From the NCBI RefSeq assembly GCF_000024545.1, contig NC_013947.1:2170001-2234000 (forward strand): a DNA stretch of 64,000 nucleotides, in the 5' to 3' direction. Of the stretch, positions 56,858 through 64,000 are shown in pieces. The notes below the pieces were generated by a model. That model saw nothing but the letters and a program-made list of their open reading frames with translations, was not told where the DNA came from and made no database searches. The position numbers and the translations under genes were made by a program. Position 1 is the stretch's first letter. Each line of letters starts with the position of its first letter. This stretch comes from Stackebrandtia nassauensis DSM 44728. GTDB taxonomy: Bacteria; Actinomycetota; Actinomycetes; Mycobacteriales; Micromonosporaceae.

Positions 56858-58315
56858 TTGGGGTTGCGGGATCTTGGGTGGGGTGTGGACGATGGTGTGG
56901 TGACTGAGAAACGGTGGCCTTGGGTTGGGGCGATGGTGGGGATCGTGGTTGCTATCGCGGTTGCGGTCGGGGTGTCGTGGGTGTTGCTGAAGCCGGGGGA
57001 TATTGAGGATGAGCGCGCTCGGATTGCTGCGGTGCAAGCGGTGGCGGCGATCGGGTTTGGGGTTGGCGGACTGGGCACGTTGCTGTTGTTCGTGCGGCGG
57101 CAGTGGCATCAGGAGCGGATCGCGGCTGATGATCGGAGGGAGGCGGATCGTCAGCATGAGCGGGAGTTGGCCAAGGCTGCTGATGACCGGCACGATGCGA
57201 CTGAGCGGCGGATTACTGAGCTGTACATGACGGCTGCGGAGCAGTTGGGGCATGACAAGGCGCCGGTGCGGTTGGCGGCGTTGCATGCGCTGGACCGGCT
57301 GGGGCAGAACGAGGCTAATCATCGGCAAGTGATTGTGGACATTTGGTGTTCGTATTTGCGGCAGCCGTTTACGCCGCCGGCGCGATTTGTCGCGGCGGAT
57401 GATGCTGAGCCCAAGGCGGCACCAGACGAGGATCACCCTGGCCTTTCACTCGAAACCGAGGCCGATCCTGCTGACCTTGAGTACGAAGTCCGCGCCACGG
57501 CTCAACGGCTTTTGATCAGCCATCTGAAAGACCCTCGGGATGACGATGACCGCACTGACGAGCCGCCGCCGGTCAAGCCTGACGGCTTCTGGAACCCGTC
57601 TCGTATCGACCTGACCGGAGCCACCCTCATCAACGCCAATTTCACCAGCTGCTGGCTCCCAACGACGACCTTTACCCGTACCCGTTTCCTCGGGCGCGCC
57701 TGGTTCAGTGGGGCGCGATTCTACGGGGCGCGGTTGTACGGGGGCGCCGTCTTCGAGGAGGCGCGGTTCGAAGGAGGCGCCTGGTTCAGCGGGGTGCGGT
57801 TCGACGGAGACGCCAACTTTGGTATGGCGCGGTTCGAGGGAAGAGCCTCCTTCTCCAGGGCACAGTTTGGGCAGCTCGCCTGGTTCGCCAGGGCGCAATT
57901 TGACGGGGACACCAGGTTCACCGACGCGCGATTTGATGGGGACACCAGGTTCACCAAGGCTCGGTTCGAGGGAAGCGTCTCTTTCTCCAGGGCACAGTTT
58001 GGGCAGAACGCCTGGTTCGACAAGACGCGGTTCGACGAGATAGCCGCCTTCGACCAGGCGTGGTTTGACGGGGACACCAGGTTCACCAAGGCTCGGTTCG
58101 CCGGTGATGCCGGGTTCATAAGGGTGCAGTTCACCGAGGACTCCCGGTTCGACGGGGTCATTGCGGTGTTGCCCTCAGCTGAAGGGCATACGCATGTGTG
58201 GCCAGCGGGTTGGGTGCTGGAACCGGATCCGGAAGGGCCGACGGATTGGGGACGCCTAGTGCAGGAACCGACGCCAACGGAGCCGGAACCTGACTCCCCA
58301 ACGGCCGCTCCCTAA
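56858..58315 (+). CDS. Membrane protein with pentapeptide-repeat domain
   Basis: The 485-residue protein has two N-terminal membrane helices (VGAMVGIVVAIAVAVGVSWV, AVAAIGFGVGGLGTLLLFV), a charged coiled-coil-like segment (WHQERIAADDRREADRQHER, residues about 83-120), an acidic linker and from about residue 248 a pentapeptide-repeat beta-helix (LTGATLINANF, then units such as ARFDGDTRF, KARFEGSVSF, RAQFGQNAWF). Such domains mimic DNA or serve as scaffolds. Several DNA units are recently duplicated, with one 57-base block repeated 132 bases apart. TTG 56858 is the formal start; GTG at 56885, 56897 or 56900 could be the real one. Confidence 0.85.
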   Translation: MGLRDLGWGVDDGVVTEKRWPWVGAMVGIVVAIAVAVGVSWVLLKPGDIEDERARIAAVQAVAAIGFGVGGLGTLLLFVRRQWHQERIAADDRREADRQHERELAKAADDRHDATERRITELYMTAAEQLGHDKAPVRLAALHALDRLGQNEANHRQVIVDIWCSYLRQPFTPPARFVAADDAEPKAAPDEDHPGLSLETEADPADLEYEVRATAQRLLISHLKDPRDDDDRTDEPPPVKPDGFWNPSRIDLTGATLINANFTSCWLPTTTFTRTRFLGRAWFSGARFYGARLYGGAVFEEARFEGGAWFSGVRFDGDANFGMARFEGRASFSRAQFGQLAWFARAQFDGDTRFTDARFDGDTRFTKARFEGSVSFSRAQFGQNAWFDKTRFDEIAAFDQAWFDGDTRFTKARFAGDAGFIRVQFTEDSRFDGVIAVLPSAEGHTHVWPAGWVLEPDPEGPTDWGRLVQEPTPTEPEPDSPTAAP

Positions 58316-58351
58316 GGGAGCCCGAGGCTTAGGTCCGGACGGTGAGGGCCA

Positions 58352-58450
58352 AGCCCACACAGGCCAGCCAGGAAGGCCAGCCCACATTGGGCAGCCGGGA
58401 AGGCTGAGCCCGTGCTGGCCAGCCACGAAGGCTGAACCCGCACTGGATAG
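58352..58450. repeat. Degenerate 27/28-bp tandem repeats
   Basis: Units start at 58352, 58379, 58407 and 58435. Consensus AGCCC(A/G)(C/T)(A/G)C(A/T)GGCCAGCC(A/G)(G/C)GAAGGCTG; the first three are 27, 28 and 28 bases and the fourth is decayed. They fill the gap after the pentapeptide-repeat gene and encode nothing evident. Confidence 0.65.
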
Positions 58451-58514
58451 CGAGAGCGGAATGGGCTGCTCGGGCGACGGTGTCGGGTGATGCCGCGACG
58501 GGGTGGGCCAACGC

Positions 58515-58564
58515 CGCGAGCGGTGTGGGTCAGGACGGTCGCTACCTGACTCACACCGCTCGCG
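58515..58564. terminator. Long bidirectional hairpin
   Basis: CGCGAGCGGTGTGGGTCAGG (58515-58534) pairs with CCTGACTCACACCGCTCGCG (58545-58564), 20 positions with one G-T wobble, in the space between convergent genes. Outer bases extend the pairing with a bulge. Confidence 0.85.
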
Positions 58565-58604
58565 GTTGACCCGTTATCGCTGTTGGTTCAGTTGTGGGTG
58601 AGGG

Positions 58605-59369
58605 TTAGTCGTTGTCGCCATCGTTGTCGTTGGCGTCGTCGTCACCCTGGTCGTTGTCGTCGTCCTGGTCGGAGTCGTCGTCGTTCGCGTCGTCGGAGTC
58701 GTTGTCATCGTCGTCGGTGTAGACGTCGGTGGCCTTGCCCGTGACGGCGTCCACGGTGACGTCCTTGTGCTTGCCGTCGTCGGTGGTGACGTCGACCTCC
58801 CACTGCGGGTTGTTGGCGTCGTCGTCTAGTTCGATGGAGGTGACGTTGCCCTTGCCCGCTTTGTCGAGGGCGGCGGTGGCGGCGTCTTCAGGGGTGGTCT
58901 TGACCTGGTCGTTGGCGGCCTTGGCCTCGGTCCAGTCTTCCTTGTCGCCGTCGTCGTCGGTTTCCTTGTTGTGGTCCGTGACGTCGCCCTTGGCGGCGTC
59001 GATGGTGACCTCGTGCTCGGTGCCGTCGGAGGTGATGAAGTCAACCCTCCAGAACGGGGCGTCGTTGGTGCCCTCCAGCTCGATCGAGGTCAGGATGCCT
59101 TTGCTCACCTCGTCGGAGGCGGTGGCCGTGGCGTCGGCCAGCGAGATCTTCGGCTTGGTGGACGGGGTGGCGTCGTCTCCGTCGTCGTCGGTGCCGTCGT
59201 CGTCGCCGTCGTTGTCATCGTCGTCGGCGACCTGGGCTCCGGTTTCGTTGGCGTCGCCGTCGTCGGCGAAGGCCGTGGTGGCCAGGGCGGCGCTTCCTCC
59301 GACCAGGAGGACTCCGGTGGCTCCGGCGATGATCCAGCGGTTGCGGCGGTTCAGCAGTTTCTCGCTCAT
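58605..59369 (-). CDS. Exported Asp-rich PepSY-domain protein
   Basis: The 254-residue protein has a signal or anchor helix (WIIAGATGVLLVGGSAALAT, about 12-31) and two PepSY repeats with matching openings (SLADATATASDEVSKGILTS and TTPEDAATAALDKAGKGNVT), each followed by a strand pair (APFWRVDFITSDGTEHEVTI, NPQWEVDVTTDDGKHKDVTV). The linker after the signal and the last 40 residues are almost entirely Asp, Asn and Gly. PepSY domains are inhibitors or sensors in cell-envelope proteins. It diverges from a two-component system whose kinase sensor loop is also poly-Asp. Confidence 0.92.
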   Translation of the reverse strand: MSEKLLNRRNRWIIAGATGVLLVGGSAALATTAFADDGDANETGAQVADDDDNDGDDDGTDDDGDDATPSTKPKISLADATATASDEVSKGILTSIELEGTNDAPFWRVDFITSDGTEHEVTIDAAKGDVTDHNKETDDDGDKEDWTEAKAANDQVKTTPEDAATAALDKAGKGNVTSIELDDDANNPQWEVDVTTDDGKHKDVTVDAVTGKATDVYTDDDDNDSDDANDDDSDQDDDNDQGDDDANDNDGDND

Positions 59370-59422
59370 GGCGGCGTCCTTTGCGTTTGGGATTTCGTTT
59401 TGACAAGGACGACAATGGCGCG

Positions 59423-59478
59423 GACTTCCTGAATGCAGGCTTAAGTTGGCTGAAGGGGGTTTAAGGGTGGATTCAGGA
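59423..59478. promoter_or_regulatory. Direct and inverted repeats in the PepSY/two-component gap
   Basis: TTAAG occurs at 59441 and 59461, exactly 20 bases apart, each preceded by a TGAA(N)GG-like block. The segment is bracketed by CCTGAAT (59429-59435) and ATTCAGG (59471-59477). Such direct repeats at two helical turns suit an OmpR-type regulator, so it may control both divergent transcripts. Confidence 0.5.
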
Positions 59479-59500
59479 ACCCTGTGTCACGCTTTCGGAC

Positions 59501-60178
59501 ATGCGACTTTTGATTGTTGAGGACGAGAAACGCCTGGCAGATGTGGTGGCCGCGGGGTTGACCGCTGAGGGGTATGGCGTGGATGTGGCGAACGACGGGA
59601 CCACGGGGTTCTCGATGGCTCGTCAGAATCCTTATGACGTCATCATTTTGGACATCATGTTGCCGGGGATGAACGGGTATCAGGTTTGCCGGAAGTTGCG
59701 GGAGGCGGAGGTGCGCACTCCGATTCTGATGCTGACCGCCAAGGACGGGGAGCATGATGAGGCGGACGGGTTGGATTTGGGAGCGGACGACTATCTGACG
59801 AAGCCGTTCTCGTTCGTGGTGTTGCAGGCGCGGATTCGGGCTTTGTTGCGGCGGTCGGTGAGTACCGCTCCTACGGTGTGGGAGTTCGGGGATCTGGTGA
59901 TCGATCCGGCGGCGAAGACGGTGCGGCGAGGGGAGGCGGACATCTCGTTGACCGCCAAGGAGTTCGCGGTGCTGGAGTACCTGGCCAGTCGGGCGGGGGA
60001 GGTGGTGTCCAAGACCGAGGTGCTGGAGCACGTGTGGGACTTCGCGTACGACGGGGATGTGAACATCGTGGAGGTGTACATCTCGTACCTGCGGCGCAAG
60101 TTGGACGCGCCGTTCGGGCGGCAGGCGATCACGACGCTGCGCGGGGCCGGGTATCGATTGGCGGCCGACGGTGGCTGA
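59501..60178 (+). CDS. OmpR-family response regulator
   Basis: The 225-residue protein has receiver motifs LLIVEDEKRLADVVAAG, Asp51 in IILDIMLPGMNG, MLTAKD and TKPFSF, then a winged-helix DNA-binding domain (ISLTAKEFAVLEYLASRAGE, VEVYISYLRRKLDAPFGRQA, LRGAGYRLA). The kinase gene overlaps it by eight bases. It diverges from the PepSY gene and probably controls it through the repeats at 59423-59478. Confidence 0.95.
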   Translation: MRLLIVEDEKRLADVVAAGLTAEGYGVDVANDGTTGFSMARQNPYDVIILDIMLPGMNGYQVCRKLREAEVRTPILMLTAKDGEHDEADGLDLGADDYLTKPFSFVVLQARIRALLRRSVSTAPTVWEFGDLVIDPAAKTVRRGEADISLTAKEFAVLEYLASRAGEVVSKTEVLEHVWDFAYDGDVNIVEVYISYLRRKLDAPFGRQAITTLRGAGYRLAADGG

Positions 60179-61649
60179 GCGGCGACGGAAGTTGTGGCCC
60201 GCGTCGGTGAGGGCCCGGACCACCATCGCGGCCGGGTTGGTCGTGGCGGTGGCCCTGGTGGCGGTGGGGTTCCTGGTGGTGACCCTGTTGCGGCACAACC
60301 TCGTCGGCAGTGCGGAGTTGAAGGCGGAGTTCCAGGCGCAGACGTTGGCTGACAAGTTGTCGACCGGCACGCCGCCCGCTGACCTGACGTTGCCCGACGA
60401 CGATGACGAGCTGGTGCAGATCGTCGACGCCAACGGGAAGGTGGTCAAGGCCAGTGAGGAGTTGGAGGACCAGGTCGCGGTGGGGGACTTCGCGCCGCAG
60501 GTCTCGGTGCCCAAGGACTCGGAGACCGAGACCGATGACGGGGACGACGACGATGATGACGACGCGGACGACTACGACGACGACCGCGGCGACGACGAGC
60601 CCGGCAAGGTCAGTCCGGACATCGAGTACCAGACGCTGACGGTGCCGAGGGAGGACGGCCGGTTCCGGTTCGCGGCGGTCAGTGTGCTGACCCCGGACGA
60701 GAAGCCGCTGTCGGTGTACTCGGGGGTGTCGTTGTCTACTCAGGATGAGGCCGTCAACGACGTCTCCCGGATCATGCTGATGGCGTTGCCGGTTCTGTTG
60801 ATCGTGGTGGCGGCCGTGACGTGGCTGGTCACCGGGCGGGCGTTGCGGCCGGTGTCGGCGATTCGCGCCGAGATGGCCGAGATCACCGCCGGGGACTTGT
60901 CGCGGCGGGTGCCGGAACCGGCCGGGCGGGACGAGATCTTCGCGTTGGCGCGCACCACCAACCAGACGCTGGAGGCGCTGGAGACCGCGGTGGCGCAGCA
61001 GCGGCGGTTCATCGCCGACGCCTCGCACGAGTTGCGCAGTCCGCTGGCGATCCTGCGGGCGCAGTTGGAGGTGGCCGGGTCGCATCCGGAGTTGCTCGAC
61101 ATCGACGCGACTCTCAACGACGTGGTGCGGTTGCAGAGTCTCGCCACCGACCTGTTGCTGCTGGCCCGGTTGGACGCGGGGGAGCGGCCCTCGCACGCCC
61201 GGCTGAACCTGACCGAGTTGGTGCGCGAGGAGGTGGCACGGCGGGCGGCCACCGACCGGGTGCCGGTGCACCTGAGCCTGGCCGAGGGCGTGGAGGTGCT
61301 GGGAGTGACCGGGCACCTGGTGCGGGTCCTGACCAACCTGCTGGACAACGCGCAGCGCCACACCGACGACGCGGTGGCGGTTTCGGTGCGATCCGAAGCG
61401 GGGCAGGCGATCCTGAGCGTCGAGGACGACGGTGACGGTATTCCGGAGGACAAGCGCGAGTCGGTGTTCGGGCGCTTCACCCGGCTGGACGACGCCCGCA
61501 GCCGCGACGCGGGTGGCGCCGGTCTGGGGTTGGCCATCGTGCGCGACGTCGTGACCGCCCACGGCGGCACCATCGCGGTGGCGCGGGCGGAATCCGGGGG
61601 AGCGCGGTTCGTAGTCCGGCTGCCGCTGGCCAAAAGCGACAGCCAATAG
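60171..61649 (+). CDS. Sensor histidine kinase with poly-Asp sensor loop
   Basis: The 492-residue kinase has a first membrane helix (TIAAGLVVAVALVAVGFLVV, about 16-36), an extracytoplasmic sensor region (about 40-200) that contains an Asp/Glu run at about 118-147 (ETETDDGDDDDDDDADDYDD), a second helix (IMLMALPVLLIVVAAVTWLV), HAMP, the phospho-acceptor His in FIADASHELRSPLAILRA (about 285) and HATPase_c motifs (LLDNAQRHTDDAVA, DDGDGIP, GAGLGLAIV). It starts at GTG 60171 inside the regulator gene. The acidic loop suggests sensing of divalent cations or cationic peptides. Confidence 0.94.
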   Translation: MAERRRKLWPASVRARTTIAAGLVVAVALVAVGFLVVTLLRHNLVGSAELKAEFQAQTLADKLSTGTPPADLTLPDDDDELVQIVDANGKVVKASEELEDQVAVGDFAPQVSVPKDSETETDDGDDDDDDDADDYDDDRGDDEPGKVSPDIEYQTLTVPREDGRFRFAAVSVLTPDEKPLSVYSGVSLSTQDEAVNDVSRIMLMALPVLLIVVAAVTWLVTGRALRPVSAIRAEMAEITAGDLSRRVPEPAGRDEIFALARTTNQTLEALETAVAQQRRFIADASHELRSPLAILRAQLEVAGSHPELLDIDATLNDVVRLQSLATDLLLLARLDAGERPSHARLNLTELVREEVARRAATDRVPVHLSLAEGVEVLGVTGHLVRVLTNLLDNAQRHTDDAVAVSVRSEAGQAILSVEDDGDGIPEDKRESVFGRFTRLDDARSRDAGGAGLGLAIVRDVVTAHGGTIAVARAESGGARFVVRLPLAKSDSQ

Positions 61650-61652
61650 ACT
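61647..61652 (+). promoter_or_regulatory. -10 box TAGACT of the GH114-like lipoprotein gene
   Basis: TAGACT, seven bases, then ATG at 61660, just after the kinase stop codon; leaderless geometry again. Confidence 0.55.
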
Positions 61653-61659
61653 TCCGAGA

Positions 61660-62568
61660 ATGCGTGGAAGTCTAGTGACGGTCGCCGTGGCCGTGTCCCT
61701 GCTGGCCGGCTGCACCTCGGCCGGTTCCCCCGACACCGAATCAGCGTCGAAATCGAAGAACGACGAGCCCACCACCTGGGTCTACCAGCTGGAGGGCTAC
61801 CCCGACGGCACCCTCGACGAGATCGTCAAGGCGCCCCACGAGGCGGCCGTCATCGACCTGGCCCGCGACGGCGGCGACGACTACTTCTCCAAGAAGGAGA
61901 TCACCGAGGTCAAGGACTCCGGTAAGACGACGCTGTCGTACTTCTCGATGGGCTCGATCGAGAAGTACCGCCCCGAGTACGACGACATTGCCGCAAGCGA
62001 CCTGATGCTCAACCGCTGGGACGACTGGCCCGACGAGAACTTCGTCAAGTACTGGGAGGACGAGTGGTGGGACAAGGTGGTGCGTCCGCGTCTCGACCTG
62101 TCGATGGAGGCCGGGTTCGACGGCGCCTACCTCGACGTCCCCAACGCGTACGAGGACATCGACCTCGACCTGGTTCCCGGCGAGACCCGCGAAAGCCTGG
62201 GCCGCAAGATGACCGACCTGATCATCAAGATCAGCGAGTACACCAAGAAGCGCGAACCCGACTTCATGGTGCTGCCGCAGAACTCCCCGGAACTGCGCGA
62301 GTTCGACGGTTACATGGACGCGATCGACGGCCTGGGCGTCGAGGACCTGTTCTTCCTCGACTCCGACAAGCCCTGCACCGAGGAATGGTGCGAGGAGAAC
62401 CTGAACAACGTGCGCGCGATCCGCGAGGCCGGGAAGCTCGTCCTGTCGGTCGACTACGCCAGCGAGGAATCCAATATCGAGAAAGCCTGCGAACACTACG
62501 CCGAGGAGGACTTCGCCGGGTACGTCAGTGTCGTGGAACTGGACCGGATCAAGCCTCCCTGCCCGTAA
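61660..62568 (+). CDS. GH114-like (TM1410) exported lipoprotein
   Basis: The 302-residue lipoprotein has signal and lipobox LLAGC (Cys18) and a TIM-barrel-like domain: TTWVYQLEGYPDGTLDEIVK, EAAVIDLARDGGDDYF, TTLSYFSMGSIEKYRPEYDD, GFDGAYLDVPNAYEDIDLDL and FMVLPQNSPELREF. This is the pattern of the GH114/TM1410 endo-alpha-1,4-polygalactosaminidase group, with acidic residues in AVIDLARDG and AYLDV as candidate catalytic ones. Two Cys pairs are present near the end (KPCTEEWCEE). It may act on cell-envelope galactosamine polymers. Confidence 0.88.
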   Translation: MRGSLVTVAVAVSLLAGCTSAGSPDTESASKSKNDEPTTWVYQLEGYPDGTLDEIVKAPHEAAVIDLARDGGDDYFSKKEITEVKDSGKTTLSYFSMGSIEKYRPEYDDIAASDLMLNRWDDWPDENFVKYWEDEWWDKVVRPRLDLSMEAGFDGAYLDVPNAYEDIDLDLVPGETRESLGRKMTDLIIKISEYTKKREPDFMVLPQNSPELREFDGYMDAIDGLGVEDLFFLDSDKPCTEEWCEENLNNVRAIREAGKLVLSVDYASEESNIEKACEHYAEEDFAGYVSVVELDRIKPPCP

Positions 62569-62626
62569 CCCGCACGAACTACAGTGGCCTTAGTACCGCT
62601 CCCCGTACCCCCGCTAAGGATCCCCG

Positions 62627-64000
62627 GTGCCCGAGATCGAGCTGACCGAAACCGAACGCCGTATCGCGATGGCGATGAACACCGGACGGCTGGTGGATCT
62701 GCGCGAGACCGACGATCCGGTGCGGGCGGCGGTGCTTCAGAAGCTGCTGGACGAGGCGGGCGACGTGGCGGTGGCGCTGCGGGTGCGGGGCGCCCGCATT
62801 GTCGGGCACCTCAACCTGGGCGGGCGCCACATCCGCATCCCCGTCGACCTGCGCGAATGCCACTTCACCGGCAAGATCCTGCTGGCCAAGTCGCGGCTGC
62901 CGGAGCTGTCGCTGCGCGGCTCGCACTGCCCGCTCGGCCTGTCGGGCCGGGGCCTGCACATCGACGGCGCGCTCAACCTCGCCGACACGAGGATGGACGA
63001 CACGCTCTACCTCAAGCGGCTGTGCGCCGAGATCGTGTTCCTGGACGGGGCGCACCTGCGCAGCACCAACTTCGCGTTGCAGTTGCGCGGCGCCGAGGTC
63101 AAGCAGGAGCTGTACTGCGGCCGCCGCTTCACCGCGCACGGCAAGGTCTTCATGTACGGCATCAAGATCGGCGGCCAGCTGGACATGAACGACGCCGTTC
63201 TGCACAACAGCGGCGAGAACTGCCTGGTGCTGAACAATTCCGAGGTCCGTCAGGACGTGCAGCTGCGCAACGCCCGCATCGCCGGGACGACCCGGTTCAC
63301 CAAGGCGAAGATCGGCGGGAACCTGGAGCTGACCTCGATGGCGGCCTCGGCTCCCGGCGACAGCGCGGTGGTCGCCGACATGATCGAGGTCGAGCAGAAC
63401 GTCCTGCTCAACAAGGGTTTCTCCGCGATCGGGGAGGTGGACTTCTTCCTGGCCCGCGTCGGCGGCCGTCTCGAAGTGGACGGCGCCTGGCTGAGCAATC
63501 CCGGCGGCGACGCGTTCTCGGCCTCGCGGGCCACCATCGGACAGTCGTTGCTGCTCAACGACCTCGCCACCCAGGGCGCCATCCGCCTCTACGGGTCCAA
63601 GATCACCGGACAGCTGTCGGTCAACGGGTCCACCATCATCAGTCCCGACCGGATCGCCCTGGACATGGGGCAGTGCGAGATCGTCCAGTCACTGTGGATC
63701 TGTCGGGGTTCCCGCATCGAGGGCACCGTCGACCTGACCAACGCTCGCATCGGCAACCGGTTCTCGCTGCGGGAGTCCACGGTGGCCTGTGTCATCGCCA
63801 CCGACCTGTCCATGGACATCCTCGACGACGACCCCGAGTGCTGGCCCGCCGGTTCCCACATCGGCGGCATGACCTACCGCAACCTGCCCGAGGACGGCCG
63901 CGGCTACGTGCACAACCGGACGGACTGGCTGAAACGCATGGTGCCGCAGTACACCCCGCAGCCGTACACCCAGCTGATCTCGGTGTACCGGTCGCTGGGC
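62627..64000 (+). CDS. Beta-solenoid repeat protein, truncated at the window edge
   Basis: An open frame of 458 codons starts at GTG 62627 and has no stop before the right edge. It begins ELTETERRIAMAMNTGRLVD and from about residue 50 consists of short repeats with the pattern L-x-L-x-x-(A/S)-x-(I/L)-x-G (for example ARIVGHLNLGGRHIRIPVDL, GLHIDGALNLADTRMDDTLY, AKIGGNLELTSM), a right-handed beta-helix-like solenoid. Similar actinobacterial proteins carry the name membrane-associated oxidoreductase without evidence of that activity; membrane helices would lie beyond the edge. TAAGGA lies six bases before the GTG. Confidence 0.85.
   Translation, partial: MPEIELTETERRIAMAMNTGRLVDLRETDDPVRAAVLQKLLDEAGDVAVALRVRGARIVGHLNLGGRHIRIPVDLRECHFTGKILLAKSRLPELSLRGSHCPLGLSGRGLHIDGALNLADTRMDDTLYLKRLCAEIVFLDGAHLRSTNFALQLRGAEVKQELYCGRRFTAHGKVFMYGIKIGGQLDMNDAVLHNSGENCLVLNNSEVRQDVQLRNARIAGTTRFTKAKIGGNLELTSMAASAPGDSAVVADMIEVEQNVLLNKGFSAIGEVDFFLARVGGRLEVDGAWLSNPGGDAFSASRATIGQSLLLNDLATQGAIRLYGSKITGQLSVNGSTIISPDRIALDMGQCEIVQSLWICRGSRIEGTVDLTNARIGNRFSLRESTVACVIATDLSMDILDDDPECWPAGSHIGGMTYRNLPEDGRGYVHNRTDWLKRMVPQYTPQPYTQLISVYRSLG

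Noticed and set aside
60530-60600. Asp-codon run in the kinase gene as a simple-sequence sequencing error
   Set aside because: The frame is kept on both sides, HAMP and catalytic domains follow in frame, and the divergent PepSY partner has similar Asp runs.

Overview
The window is high-GC actinobacterial DNA with dense codon packing, many ATGA or TGATG stop/start overlaps, twin-arginine and lipobox secretion signals, PknB-type kinases with PASTA tails, DUF397/XRE pairs and an ECF41-type sigma factor. A Glycomycetales or other non-mycelial to mycelial actinomycete (Stackebrandtia-like) fits best, but that name is an inference from gene style and was not checked by any search. A repeated trait is leaderless transcription: a TANNNT box lies 6 or 7 bases before the start codon of about ten genes.

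Layout. 1-90: minus-strand TPP riboswitch for a thiamine gene beyond the left edge. 155-3648: zinc uptake operon with a Zur box (substrate lipoprotein, ATPase, permease) followed by the zinc sensors SmtB (ArsR family) and Zur. 3501-5118: AzlCD amino-acid exporter facing an XRE-cupin regulator. 5118-5281: a small TA-flanked inverted-repeat element, probably a MITE, between two convergent genes. 5281-9922: small membrane and ABM proteins, glycyl-tRNA synthetase, a Cys-containing small peptide, DusB. 9927-12627: sigma-region-4-like HTH protein, a DUF6069-like membrane protein, a methyltransferase and a NarL/DesK-type histidine kinase. The response regulator expected next to that kinase appears only at 18223. 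The 5.5 kb between them carries a LuxR regulator, an unrecognised 882-residue protein and an eccentric phospholipase D. This cassette is the best candidate in the window for an undescribed system.

18944-29325: a Tet(M)-like ribosomal protection gene behind an overlapping leader ORF, M28 peptidase lipoprotein, WGR/beta-propeller protein, Tat-exported agmatine-deiminase-like lipoprotein, alpha/beta hydrolase and the HrpA helicase. 29411-41823: MarR regulator, secreted GH92 mannosidase, a 41-bp hairpin repeat array, two paralogous Ser/Thr kinases flanking a stop-less gene, a methyltransferase, and a heterodimeric ABC exporter whose two nucleotide-binding domains have lost complementary motifs, preceded by 27-bp repeats.

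42110-46602: YCII protein, ECF41 sigma factor and NDH-2-like oxidoreductase, then a polytopic membrane protein and a SnoaL-like protein. 46640-49738: LuxR-type protein and an AT-richer patch with two DUF397 proteins, two Cys-rich small proteins, an XRE-DUF5753 regulator and a SMI1/KNR4 protein. 49771-54310: a two-component system diverging from a MacB-like permease/ATPase pair. 54403-58315: SRPBCC, DUF3224, DUF4360, DinB and pentapeptide-repeat proteins. 58605-61649: an Asp-rich PepSY protein diverging from a two-component system whose sensor loop is also Asp-rich, suggesting cation sensing. 61660-64000: GH114-like lipoprotein and a truncated beta-solenoid protein that runs off the right edge.
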